Of a DNA stretch of 64,000 nt, positions 16,542-25,483 are shown one piece after another. The number at the start of each line of letters is the position of its first letter. Within the stretch, counting starts at the first letter, position 1. Below the pieces are notes generated by a model. That model was not told where the DNA came from. It ran no database searches and saw only the letters and a list, made by a program, of their open reading frames with translations. Source of the stretch: Natroniella sp046097105 (GTDB lineage Bacteria > Bacillota > Halanaerobiia > Halobacteroidales > Halobacteroidaceae); contig NZ_CP175562.1 in assembly GCF_046097105.1 (NCBI RefSeq), positions 682,001 to 746,000 on the forward strand, given 5' to 3'. The translations under genes were made by a program, and so were the position numbers.

Positions 16542-18161
16542 ATGAAAAAAATAATTCCTTTAATACTGTGCTTATTGATTTTGAGTAGTGGGGGGGTTAG
16601 TGGTAATCAAGAGTTTGCCAAAATAGATGGACTAATGGATGATTTATTTTCGGAAATTAGAGCTCAAAAAGGTCAGGTTATTAAAAGTTTTCAGTCTGAT
16701 ATTTATTTAAATTTGGGCCAAAGTGTAGGGCTTAAGCCGGGAGATAGATTTGAGGTAATTAAACAAGGGGAGTTGTTGACTGATCCAGCAACTGGAATGA
16801 ATCTAGGGCGGGTTGAAATTAAAGTTGCTGAGGTAGAAGTTGTTACAGTTAGAGATGAATTTTCTATTGCTGAGGTTGTTAAAGAATACTCATCTGCTGA
16901 GATTGAACCTTTAGATTTAGTAACTGAGATTGATTATGCACAACAAGTAGTCAACTTGGGATTTAGCTCTGATGAGCAATTTGATAAACTTACAGCTAGA
17001 ATAGAAGAAGTAGTTAGTAATTACCTTAAGCAAGATGGCCGATTTGAGAAGGTGAAGAATGTTGAAGAGTTTGAGTTGGAAGAGAAATTAACTGGGCAAA
17101 AATTAAGCATACTGGCTGATGAGTTAGATGTTGATCTATTATTAACAGGTCGAATTTATGAACAGGAAGATAGTTTTTTTGTTTATATTGGGTTATTTGA
17201 AAGGAAACTAGGTAATATAACCGATGAAGAGGTAATTAGATTGGCAAAAGATGGTCAATTAGTTACTTATTATCTGAAACAAGAAGAGCAAGAAGATTAT
17301 CAACTTCTATTTGAGCAAGAATTTGATTATTTGGCTGGAGGTTTAGCAATTGGAGATACTACTAATGATGGGCGGTTAGAAGTTATTTTAAATACTAAAA
17401 AAGCACTTAAGTTTTTTAACTATAAGGATGAAAAATTGGCTAAGCAGGAGAAAATAACTGATAATTATCGAATTACAAGATTTGATGATTATAAAGTACT
17501 GATAGGTGATACTAATAATAATGGTACTGCCGAAATAATTGTTGATAATTATAGAAATTTGATCAGCTTTGAATGGGATGGTAGTGAGTATTTAAGAGAA
17601 GATTTGAATCAATTTAATCGTGATCGACCTAAATTAATTTTAGAATTGGCTGGACAGGATTATTTAGTGACTAGAGATTATACTCATTTTTTAAAGTTTA
17701 ACCTCTGGGATGGAGTTAAATATCAAGTTGATTTTGAACTTGACTTAGCAATCAATGAAGGGTTTCGCTTGGAAGTAGTTGATTTAACTGGAAATGGAGA
17801 AGAAGAGTTAATTTTAACAGCTTTTGATGGTGACCAAAAATATGAAATTGAGATATATAACTTAGCTGGAGAATCACAATCTACCCTTCCAGGTAGCTAC
17901 GGGCCAACAATTGCTGTAGGTGATTTAAATCAAGATGGAGTAAAAGAAATCTTTCTCTCAACTTATCATGGAGATCAAAGCCAGATTACTTCTTATTTTT
18001 GGGATGGAGAGGATTATTCAGTGAGCTGGGAGAGTCAAGAGTTAACAGGTGAAATTATTGAACTTGCCGTAGCAGATTTGACAGATGATGGAGAAAAGGA
18101 GTTAGTAGTATTGGCATTAGAGGATGATATAAGTAAGATTTATCTGTATCAAAGAAAATAA
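16542..18161 (+). CDS. Secreted FlgT-C-like/FG-GAP repeat protein
   Basis: The 539-residue precursor has a signal peptide (MKKIIPLILCLLILSSGGVSG). The first third has a beta-rich module with YLNLGQSVGLKPGDRFEVIK and TGMNLGRVEIKVAEV, as in the C-terminal domain of FlgT and related envelope proteins. A CsgG/curli-like stretch follows (ADELDVDLLLTGRIY). The rest has integrin-like FG-GAP/VCBS units, seen as AIGDTTNDGRLEVIL, VGDLNQDGVKEIFL and VADLTDDGEKELVV. A surface or envelope role is inferred. It precedes murC by 75 bp. Confidence 0.75.
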   Translation: MKKIIPLILCLLILSSGGVSGNQEFAKIDGLMDDLFSEIRAQKGQVIKSFQSDIYLNLGQSVGLKPGDRFEVIKQGELLTDPATGMNLGRVEIKVAEVEVVTVRDEFSIAEVVKEYSSAEIEPLDLVTEIDYAQQVVNLGFSSDEQFDKLTARIEEVVSNYLKQDGRFEKVKNVEEFELEEKLTGQKLSILADELDVDLLLTGRIYEQEDSFFVYIGLFERKLGNITDEEVIRLAKDGQLVTYYLKQEEQEDYQLLFEQEFDYLAGGLAIGDTTNDGRLEVILNTKKALKFFNYKDEKLAKQEKITDNYRITRFDDYKVLIGDTNNNGTAEIIVDNYRNLISFEWDGSEYLREDLNQFNRDRPKLILELAGQDYLVTRDYTHFLKFNLWDGVKYQVDFELDLAINEGFRLEVVDLTGNGEEELILTAFDGDQKYEIEIYNLAGESQSTLPGSYGPTIAVGDLNQDGVKEIFLSTYHGDQSQITSYFWDGEDYSVSWESQELTGEIIELAVADLTDDGEKELVVLALEDDISKIYLYQRK

Positions 18162-18236
18162 AATTTTTAACTGTTATCATAAGAATCTTTGTAATATAAT
18201 ATATAGAGAAAGTATCAATTAGTGGAGGGATTTGGA

Positions 18237-19601
18237 ATGGAATGGATACATATTATTGGAGTTGGTGGAATAGCTATGTCGGCTATTGCCCAGTATTTTT
18301 TAGAAGCAGGAGCTAAAGTAACAGGGTCTGATTTAAACTCTAATCAGTTAATTGAACAATTGCAAAAAAGAGGTGCAGAAATAACGATTGGACATCATCA
18401 AGATAATATTTCTGCTGATATAAAAAAGGTGATTTATTCTGATGCTATTCCCGAGGATAATGTGGAATTAGTAACTGCTAAAAGATATAATCTAGAAAGA
18501 TTAGGTCGTTCTCAGGCTTTAAAGTTGATCACGAAGGATAAAGATGTTATTTCAGCAACGGGCACCCATGGCAAAACGACTACTTCAGCTATGATTGCTC
18601 AGGTATTAGAAGTTGGTAAACAGGATGTTAGCTTCATTATTGGTGGGATCTTAAATAATTTTGATAGTAACTTTAAGATCAATCAGGGAGATTATTTTGT
18701 TCTTGAGGGCGATGAATATGGGAGATCTTTTTTGAAGTATCAATCTGAGTTAGGGGTCTTAACAAATATTGAATTTGATCATCCTGATATTTATCAGGAT
18801 TTAGATGATTTATTAGCTGCTTATAAAGAATATGTTACTAATTTAGGTAGTTATTTAGTAACTAATCAACAGGTAATTGAGCAACTAAAGTTAGATACAT
18901 TAGATTTGGAGATAGAGGTTGAGACGGTAGGGATTAATCAACCAGAGGCTACCTTTAATGCAGTTGAGATTGAAGAGCGGGAGTTGACTTCTTATTTTGA
19001 TTTGGAGTATCAAGGAGAAAGGATTGATCGGTTTGAATTAGAAGGTTTAGGAGATTATAATATTAAACATGCTTTAGAAGCGATTGCTATTGGAAATTAT
19101 TGTGGGTTATCATTTGCTAAGATGAAAGAATCTCTCAGTAAGTGGCGAGGGGTGAAACGAAGGTTTGAGGTTTTGTATGAAGCTGAAGATAAGATTGTAA
19201 TTACTGATTATGCTCATCATCCTAGTGAAGTAGATGTAGTTACAGCTAATTTAGAGCGAATTAAGACTGATAAAAAGAAGGTTGTTATCTTCCAGCCCCA
19301 TCAATATATTAGAACTAATCGTTTATTTGATGATTATACTTATGTATTAGATAAAGAAATTGACCAATGTATAGTCAGCAAGATTTACAAAGTTCGAGAA
19401 GAGGTCTCAGAAACAGAATTAGATAGATTAGGATTAAAGTTGAGTCAGATTATCAGCTCAGATGAGATTCATTATTATAATAAATTAGGAGAAATAAAGG
19501 CTTGGTTAGAAGAGTATAACCAAAAAGAGCAGGCTATTTACTTATTTTTAGGTGCAGGGGATATTGATGATTTTGCTCGAGAGTGGGTAGCAAGTTTTTA
19601 G
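18237..19601 (+). CDS. murC: UDP-N-acetylmuramate-L-alanine ligase
   Basis: This 454-residue Mur ligase joins L-Ala to UDP-MurNAc in the cytoplasm using ATP. The N-terminal Rossmann domain has IHIIGVGGIAMSAIA. The ATP loop is GTHGKTTTS (about residues 109-117), and the central domain has EGDEYGRSF and NIEFDHPD. The C-terminal domain has RRFEV, ITDYAHHPSEVD and FQPHQYIRT, all MurC-type. ATG 18237 follows GGAGGG at 18225; an upstream GTG at 18222 has no site. It starts a run of closely spaced genes to 23370. Confidence 0.93.
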   Translation: MEWIHIIGVGGIAMSAIAQYFLEAGAKVTGSDLNSNQLIEQLQKRGAEITIGHHQDNISADIKKVIYSDAIPEDNVELVTAKRYNLERLGRSQALKLITKDKDVISATGTHGKTTTSAMIAQVLEVGKQDVSFIIGGILNNFDSNFKINQGDYFVLEGDEYGRSFLKYQSELGVLTNIEFDHPDIYQDLDDLLAAYKEYVTNLGSYLVTNQQVIEQLKLDTLDLEIEVETVGINQPEATFNAVEIEERELTSYFDLEYQGERIDRFELEGLGDYNIKHALEAIAIGNYCGLSFAKMKESLSKWRGVKRRFEVLYEAEDKIVITDYAHHPSEVDVVTANLERIKTDKKKVVIFQPHQYIRTNRLFDDYTYVLDKEIDQCIVSKIYKVREEVSETELDRLGLKLSQIISSDEIHYYNKLGEIKAWLEEYNQKEQAIYLFLGAGDIDDFAREWVASF

Positions 19602-19626
19602 TATAAAGTAGGATTAGGTGATTTTG

Positions 19627-20526
19627 ATGAAGATATGGAAGCTAACAGATGACAAATATGCAATCAAGGAATATTTAACTAATGGATTATTCAGTAAGCT
19701 AGTAGCAGAAAAAGGGGTTAGTTATAATCAAGAAGCTTGGCGGATAGAGTTTGGTGCTGATAAGTTGGATTTGATTAGCGATTATTTTTCTGAAATAGAG
19801 ATTATAGATGGTAATGATTTGGTGGCTAGATTATATAGGATTAATAAATTTAAGCCGAGAAAAGGTTTGATGCGCCATGCTGTAATGATTTATGAACTGT
19901 ATGATTATATTTACTTTATTTTAAAGGATGAAGCATTTGAGTTGTTAGAGGATTATGAGGGGGTTTTAGTCAGGCATGACCCTAAAGTTAAGAGGTATGC
20001 TGAAGAGTTATTATACTTTGGGAAGCAAGAGAAGTTGACTAAGTATCAAAAATCTCTTGAGGCTTTGGGAGTTGAAGAGATTAAGGAGATTTTAAAAGAG
20101 GAGCAGGGTAGTTTTTTGAGTGGTGATCTTGATTCTTCTCCTTTCTTAGTTGTAGGTAAGTATAGTGATTTAGAATTAAATGAGGAGCGAAGAAATAAAT
20201 TTTTTAAGCAGGAACTTGCTAAAAGAAATGTAACTGCATTTAATATTAGGCAGTTGGCTAAGGAACGGAAGATAGAGCAAGAGGTATGGTTTCCTTTTTT
20301 TGAAAAGTTAGTAGAGAAAGAGATTAGACAGAGGGTTGGGAAGTTAAATCGATTAGAGGAAAGTTTTGAATTAAAGAATTTATTTTCTAACAAAAAAGCA
20401 TTAAAATTGGTCAATCAGATTGAGAAATTGGGCCAGGAGTTGGATAGAGACTTAGAGGAACTTATTGGAAGAGAATTGAGCCGATATTATTCACAAGAAA
20501 AAGAAAGACTAATCTATGGAATCTAA
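19627..20526 (+). CDS. Conserved-looking unknown protein in the murC operon
   Basis: This 299-residue soluble, charged protein starts at ATG 19627 (AGGTGATTTTG before it). The N-terminal 80 residues mix strands and helices, and the C-terminal part (about 150-299) is a long lysine/glutamate-rich helical region ending SRYYSQEKERLIYGI. No signal peptide, membrane helix or catalytic motif is seen. It sits 25 bp after murC and 45 bp before the maltokinase-like gene, so it is probably co-transcribed. I do not recognise the family. Confidence 0.65.
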   Translation: MKIWKLTDDKYAIKEYLTNGLFSKLVAEKGVSYNQEAWRIEFGADKLDLISDYFSEIEIIDGNDLVARLYRINKFKPRKGLMRHAVMIYELYDYIYFILKDEAFELLEDYEGVLVRHDPKVKRYAEELLYFGKQEKLTKYQKSLEALGVEEIKEILKEEQGSFLSGDLDSSPFLVVGKYSDLELNEERRNKFFKQELAKRNVTAFNIRQLAKERKIEQEVWFPFFEKLVEKEIRQRVGKLNRLEESFELKNLFSNKKALKLVNQIEKLGQELDRDLEELIGRELSRYYSQEKERLIYGI

Positions 20527-20571
20527 TAAATTTTTTTAAATAAGTTGAGGTTGAATGGGGAGTGGAAGTTA

Positions 20572-22110
20572 ATGTTAGAGAAGCTTATTACTGAAGAGGA
20601 TAAGTTAGAAGAGTTAATTGCTCAAATTGATCCCTGTTTTTTCAAACAGGCTCGTTGGTTTCAGCAGAAAGGAGCCACAATAAATAAGATTCAATTAGTT
20701 GATTATGGTAAGTTGGCCCTTATTAATTCAGAATCAATTATTTTAGTAACTATCCTTGAGATCTTTATGAAAGAGCAATCACAGTCTAGTCAATTTAGTG
20801 AATTATACTATCTACCTTTATTGGTCAGTCAAACTAGACTACAAGAAGAAAAAATCCCTATATTAGATAGCCCAGAGCAATTTTTTCTCTATCAGGGGAT
20901 AAATAATTTAGAATATATAAGAGCAATAGAGCAATTTATTAACCAAGAAGAGAAGTTAGAATTACAAAAAGGTGGTTCTCTAGTGGGTGTTTTGACTACC
21001 AAAGATGAAATATTTGCTGCTGAGCAGTTAACAGATGTTTCAAGTAATAGCTTGACAATAGTTAAAAAGGATCAAGTGGTTAAGAATTTTCGTAGGCTAG
21101 AGGCAGGGGTTAACCCTGAGATTGAGCTAAGTCTTAGCTTACAAGAGAGAACTGATTTTGAGCAGTTTCCTACGTTGACAGGTTATCTTACTTATCAAAC
21201 TGAACAGAAGCAAGAGTATAATCTTGTGTTGGCCCAGGAGTTTGTTACAAGTGATGGTGATTTATGGGCTTATACGCAGGAGGTTATAGCAGATCTGTTG
21301 GCCCGGCTATGGAAGGAAGATAGAGGGAGGAATTTAAAGCAGGCAGTTGAAGAAGTCTGCTTTGAATATTTTAATTATACTGTTAAATTGGGAGAGTTGA
21401 TTGCTCGGTTGCACTTATCATTAGCTGAAATTGATGATCAAGATTTTGTGTCTCGTTCTCCTCAACAAGCGGAGATGGCTGAGTTATACTCTAGAATAAG
21501 AAAAAATTATGAGCAGCTTGTTATTCAATTGAGAAAGAAAGAAGAGCAGGTGGCTGATAAAGAGTTAGTATCTGAAATACTTAGCTATCAAGATAATATT
21601 GAAGAATTAAAAGATAGACTGCCAACTATTGAGCAGATGGGTAAGTTTATTCGCTGCCATGGAGACCTTCATTTAGAGCAGGTTTTGAAGGTTGGGGAAG
21701 GTTTGATTGTTTTGGATTTTGAGGGGGAACCAACAAAAAGTATTGCTGAAAGAAGGATAAAATATAGTCCACTAAAGGATATAGCTGGTATGTTGCGTTC
21801 TTATAGTTATGCTGCTTACGCTGGCTATTTTAAATTTAAGGAGCAAGTTGAAGTAGAAGAAAGTGATTATTTAATAGAGATAATTAATCTATGGGAAGAA
21901 GAAGTGGTAAGTAAGTTTTGGAAAAGTTATTTGAATTTAATTGGTCAAAAAGCCCAGTTTTTACCTAGTGAGACTGAGCTTAATCGAGTAGTTGGACTCT
22001 TTAAGCTTGAAAAGGCATTATATGAGGCCCTCTATGAGATTAATAATCGGATTGATTGGTTACAGATTCCATTAAAGGGAATCTTGGATTCTTTAACTAG
22101 CTTGAATTAA
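20572..22110 (+). CDS. Maltokinase-like protein
   Basis: This 512-residue protein has a C-terminal aminoglycoside-phosphotransferase-like kinase fold with maltokinase marks: IRCHGDLHLEQVL (catalytic loop), IVLDFEGEP (metal-binding Asp) and ERRIKYSPLKDIAGMLRSYSYAA. Maltokinases (Mak/Pep2) phosphorylate maltose, often made from trehalose, to maltose 1-phosphate. ATG 20572 follows GGGGAGTGG. The N-terminal ~200 residues are more divergent. The next gene encodes a GlgM/GlgA-like glycosyltransferase, so both may act in alpha-glucan or trehalose metabolism. Confidence 0.85.
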   Translation: MLEKLITEEDKLEELIAQIDPCFFKQARWFQQKGATINKIQLVDYGKLALINSESIILVTILEIFMKEQSQSSQFSELYYLPLLVSQTRLQEEKIPILDSPEQFFLYQGINNLEYIRAIEQFINQEEKLELQKGGSLVGVLTTKDEIFAAEQLTDVSSNSLTIVKKDQVVKNFRRLEAGVNPEIELSLSLQERTDFEQFPTLTGYLTYQTEQKQEYNLVLAQEFVTSDGDLWAYTQEVIADLLARLWKEDRGRNLKQAVEEVCFEYFNYTVKLGELIARLHLSLAEIDDQDFVSRSPQQAEMAELYSRIRKNYEQLVIQLRKKEEQVADKELVSEILSYQDNIEELKDRLPTIEQMGKFIRCHGDLHLEQVLKVGEGLIVLDFEGEPTKSIAERRIKYSPLKDIAGMLRSYSYAAYAGYFKFKEQVEVEESDYLIEIINLWEEEVVSKFWKSYLNLIGQKAQFLPSETELNRVVGLFKLEKALYEALYEINNRIDWLQIPLKGILDSLTSLN

Positions 22111-22152
22111 ATTTTATTAATGTCAGATACTAGCTAGTAGGGGGTATGAATA

Positions 22153-23370
22153 ATGGCCAATTTGAAAGTGATGATGTTGACTAAGGAATTTCCTAATAAT
22201 ATTTATGGTGGAGCTGGGGTTCATGTTGACTATTTAAGCCAGAATTTAACTGAGATAATGGACGTGGAGGTTAGGGCATTTTCTGGGGAGGAGGATTTGG
22301 TTCAGGATCAAAGGGAGGCAACAGCTTATGAGGCTTGGCCCGAGGTTAGTAAGAATACTGATCAAAGGTTTGTTAAAGCTGTCAATGCACTTTCTGTTGA
22401 CTTAGCGATGGCTAAAGATAAGTCTGATGCTGATATTGTTCATTGCCATACGTGGTATACTTTTATGGGTGGTTTTTGGGCCAAAAAATTATATGATATT
22501 CCACTAGTTACTACTATTCATAGTATGGAACCACTTCGTCCTTGGAAAGAGGAGCAATTAGGGAATGCTTATCATTTATCTTCTTGGATGGAGCGGACTG
22601 CACTCGAGGATGCAGATAAGATAATTGCAGTTTCTAAAGAGATGAAGAAGGATATTTTGAAGTATTATGATGTTCAAGAAGGTGATATAGAGGTTATCTA
22701 TAATGGAATTGATTTAAATCAATATCAATATACTGATAGCACTACGTATCGAGAAGAATATGGAATTGATCCTAATAAGCCCTATATCTTATTTGTAGGA
22801 AGAATCACTCGTCAAAAAGGAATTATCCATTTAGTAAATGCAATTAAAGATATTAATGAGGAGGCTCAAGTTGTACTCTGTGCTGGGGCTCCTGATACTG
22901 AAGAGATAGAGCAGGAGATGGCTGAAAAGATATCAGCTATTCAACAAGAACGGGATGGAGTAATTTGGATTAATGAGATGGTTTCTAAAGAAGCGGTAAT
23001 TGAGTTTTATTCTAATGCAACGGTTTTTTGTTGTCCGTCAGTTTATGAGCCGTTTGGAATAATCAATTTGGAGGCAATGGCCTGTAAAACTCCTGTGGTA
23101 GCTTCTGCTGTGGGAGGGATTAAAGAGGTTGTTGTTGATGGCGAGACTGGTTTTTTAGTTGAATTTGATCAGGTTGAAGGGCCAACAGGTGAACCTCAAG
23201 ATCCAGCTGCTTTTTCTCAAGCTTTAGCTGATAAGATTAATCAAGTTTTAGCAGATGAAAAGTTACAGAATAAATTTGGGCAAAATGGTCGTCAACGGGT
23301 TGAGGAGATCTTTAGTTGGGAAGCAATTGCTAAACAGACTAAGAGTTTGTATCAACAGTTGGTTCAGTAG
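22153..23370 (+). CDS. GT4 glycosyltransferase, actinobacterial-type GlgA/GlgM-like
   Basis: This 405-residue GT-B enzyme has an N-terminal MLTKEFPNNIYGGAGVHVDYL, the nucleotide-sugar loop with Lys/Arg (FVGRITRQKGI) and the EX7E motif in YEPFGIINLEAMACKTPVV. The YGGAGVHV opening and overall length match the actinobacterial glycogen-synthase family, whose members (GlgM) make maltose 1-phosphate from ADP-glucose and glucose 1-phosphate. It lies 42 bp after a maltokinase-like gene, which is consistent with the GlgE route. No glgE is in the window. Confidence 0.85.
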   Translation: MANLKVMMLTKEFPNNIYGGAGVHVDYLSQNLTEIMDVEVRAFSGEEDLVQDQREATAYEAWPEVSKNTDQRFVKAVNALSVDLAMAKDKSDADIVHCHTWYTFMGGFWAKKLYDIPLVTTIHSMEPLRPWKEEQLGNAYHLSSWMERTALEDADKIIAVSKEMKKDILKYYDVQEGDIEVIYNGIDLNQYQYTDSTTYREEYGIDPNKPYILFVGRITRQKGIIHLVNAIKDINEEAQVVLCAGAPDTEEIEQEMAEKISAIQQERDGVIWINEMVSKEAVIEFYSNATVFCCPSVYEPFGIINLEAMACKTPVVASAVGGIKEVVVDGETGFLVEFDQVEGPTGEPQDPAAFSQALADKINQVLADEKLQNKFGQNGRQRVEEIFSWEAIAKQTKSLYQQLVQ

Positions 23371-23441
23371 CAAGAGCTTTGAAATATGTTGGCCCGGGAA
23401 TATAATTTAGAAAAAAGTTTGTTAAGTTAATTTAAATAACT

Positions 23442-23471
23442 AAAGTTTTGGTACTTCGGTGCCAAAACTTT
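23442..23471 (+). terminator. Terminator after the murC-GlgM-like gene run
   Basis: AAAGTTTTGGTAC and GTGCCAAAACTTT arms with a TTCG tetraloop and T tail. It lies 70 bp after the glycosyltransferase stop. Confidence 0.85.
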
Positions 23472-23493
23472 TATTTTTGTAGGAGGTTAAATC

Positions 23494-23940
23494 ATGGAGT
23501 GGTACTTAAAGTTTTTTAATGAATTATCTGCAAATGAGTTATATAAGCTTCTTAAATTAAGGGTTGATGTTTTTGTGGTTGAGCAGGATTGTCCTTATCA
23601 GGAATGTGATAATAAAGATAGAAAGTCATTTCATTTATTTGCTGAAGAGGAAGGGAGTATAGTAGCTTATGCACGTTTAATATTGCCAGGGGTTTCTTAT
23701 CCGGAAGCATCGATTGGTCGAGTAGTAGTGGCTAAAGAGTATCGTAAACAAGGCTTAGGAAGGGAGCTAATGGAACGTGGAATTGATTTTTTGGTTACTG
23801 AATTACAGCAAGGACAGATTAGAATTTCAGCACAGCAACACTTAAGTAGTAGTTTTTATGGTCAACTAGGCTTTAAAGTGGTTACTGAGCCTTATCTAGA
23901 AGATGGAATTTCTCATGTAGAGATGTTTTATCAAAGATAG
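23494..23940 (+). CDS. elaA: ElaA-family GNAT N-acetyltransferase
   Basis: This 148-residue GNAT protein has LLKLRVDVFVVEQDCPYQECDNKDRKSFH, the signature N-terminal block of ElaA. The acetyl-CoA loop is IGRVVVAKEYRKQGLGRELM and the C-terminal strand is SSSFYGQLGFKVV. The natural acceptor is not established. The ribosome site AGGAGG precedes ATG 23494. It is monocistronic between two terminators. Confidence 0.92.
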   Translation: MEWYLKFFNELSANELYKLLKLRVDVFVVEQDCPYQECDNKDRKSFHLFAEEEGSIVAYARLILPGVSYPEASIGRVVVAKEYRKQGLGRELMERGIDFLVTELQQGQIRISAQQHLSSSFYGQLGFKVVTEPYLEDGISHVEMFYQR

Positions 23941-23981
23941 TAAAAAGCATATTATTTTAGTGGATATGGGGTTAGAATAAG

Positions 23982-24025
23982 CTCAATTAAGTAGATTTTT
24001 AAAGGGCTACTTAGTTGAGTTTTTT
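23982..24025 (+). terminator. Terminator with imperfect 13-bp stem
   Basis: CTCAATTAAGTAG and CTACTTAGTTGAG arms are followed by six T. Between here and the recombinase start at 24263 I see only AT-rich sequence likely to hold its promoter. Confidence 0.8.
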
Positions 24026-24262
24026 ATTTAAAGTTAGTTTGTAGCAAGAATATAATGGGATAACCCAGATTGTATAGTTGGCCCTTATGCATTATATAAG
24101 GCATTTACTTGCTTTATTATTATATTCTTTTAAGAAGACAATTTGAATATAATTATGAAATATAGTATTATTATGGTATATGAGTTTTTAATTGTATAAA
24201 AAAGATGTGAATTGGATATAAATGTTAATAGAGGGGCATTAAATAATGGAAGGAGTCAATTC

Positions 24263-25315
24263 ATGTCTATTTATCTTGAAAAAGAAGCAGAAGAAATTAT
24301 AGTTAAGTTTAATTATAGTGCTGATCGAGTTAAAAGAATAAAAAAAATAAACGGGAGAAAGTGGGATCCCAAAAGAAAGGCTTGGAGAATTCCTTATTCT
24401 ATAAAAAACATTGAAGAAATAAAGAGGTTATTTAAAGATGATAAACTTTATATTAACTTTGATAAACAATTTGATGAGGAAATAAAAATTTTTAATCAAG
24501 TTGAAGAAAAATTAAAGTTAAAAGGGTATAGTATTCAGACTCAGAAAGCATATTTAGGTCAAATTAAAAGGTTTATTAATTATACAGATAAAAAAATAAG
24601 TCAAATTAATGAAAGTGAGATAAAAGAGTATGTATTATACTTATTAAATGAGAAACAACTTACTCATTCATTTGTAAACCAGGTAATTAGTGCTATTAAA
24701 TTTTTAGCTTTAGAGATACTAGAAAAGGAGAACATCATAATAGATATCCCCAGACCAAAAAAAGAAAGCAAACTACCTCAAGTATTGAGTGAGAAAGAAG
24801 TAAACAGTATATTGCAAGTTTTAGACAATGAAAAACATAAGACTATTTTATACCTTGTTTATTCAGCAGGATTAAGAGTAGGAGAAGTTGTTAAACTAAA
24901 ATGTGAAGATATTGATAGTAATAGGATGTTGATTCGTGTACGCCAAGGGAAGGGAAGAAAGGATCGCTATACTTTATTATCTAAGGAAGCACTTAAACAA
25001 TTGAAGCTTTATTATAAGCTATATAAGCCTAAAGAGTGGATCTTTCCAGGACAAAAGAAAGGAAGTCATTTAACTGTAAGATCAGTACAAAGAGTTTTTA
25101 AAAAAGCTTGTAAGAAAGCAGAAATAAGTAAGGATGTATCAGTTCATTCGCTTCGACATTCTTTTGCAACTCATTTGCTCGAACGAGGGGTTGACTTGCG
25201 TTATATTCAGAAGCTATTAGGTCATAAAAGCTGTACTACAACTGAAGTTTATACTCATGTAAGTAAAAAACAATTTTCTAAAATTAAAAATCCACTTGAT
25301 GAGTTGATGGAATAA
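24263..25315 (+). CDS. Tyrosine recombinase of the integron-like array
   Basis: The recombinase has 350 residues from ATG 24263, which follows GGAAGGAGT. Catalytic residues are R205 (AGLRVGEV), K230, H295-SLR298-H299, H321 (LLGHKS) and the nucleophile Y330 (TEVYTHV). Residues 70-160 form the SAM-like core-binding domain. The first ~65 residues are an added domain with INGRKWDPKRKAWRIPYS. The C-terminus IKNPLDEL resembles the VRSPLD ending of integron integrases. The IntI-specific extra segment between the K strand and HxLRH is missing: only about 25 residues lie between LKLYYKLY and VFKKACKKA. It points the same way as its cassettes. Confidence 0.9.
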   Translation: MSIYLEKEAEEIIVKFNYSADRVKRIKKINGRKWDPKRKAWRIPYSIKNIEEIKRLFKDDKLYINFDKQFDEEIKIFNQVEEKLKLKGYSIQTQKAYLGQIKRFINYTDKKISQINESEIKEYVLYLLNEKQLTHSFVNQVISAIKFLALEILEKENIIIDIPRPKKESKLPQVLSEKEVNSILQVLDNEKHKTILYLVYSAGLRVGEVVKLKCEDIDSNRMLIRVRQGKGRKDRYTLLSKEALKQLKLYYKLYKPKEWIFPGQKKGSHLTVRSVQRVFKKACKKAEISKDVSVHSLRHSFATHLLERGVDLRYIQKLLGHKSCTTTEVYTHVSKKQFSKIKNPLDELME

Positions 25316-25331
25316 AGTTGTTTAGATAAGA

Positions 25332-25410
25332 TATTAGCGAAATAAACTTCGTAAATATCATAAAATAACAAGATAAAGCGAATGTATCTTCGTAAAGATA
25401 AGCGTTAAGT
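25332..25410 (+). promoter_or_regulatory. attI-like primary recombination site
   Basis: Starting 20 bp after the recombinase stop, AGCGAA-N5-CTTCGTAAA occurs twice with identical spacing (25336-25355 and 25377-25396), a direct repeat with a 41-bp period. It is followed at once by G25404 TTAAGT, the start of the first cassette. Integron attI sites likewise carry direct repeats beside the G^TT crossover point. Function is inferred from position and pattern. Confidence 0.65.
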
Positions 25411-25483
25411 GAAATTGGTCTTAGTAATAATACTGATCTGCTTAATTTTTTATCTATTTAAACATATAGGGGAGGTTGTTATT

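Noticed and set aside
24212..24262. Longer N-terminus of the recombinase from TTG 24212
   Set aside because: No ribosome site precedes it, whereas ATG 24263 follows GGAAGGAGT at good spacing.
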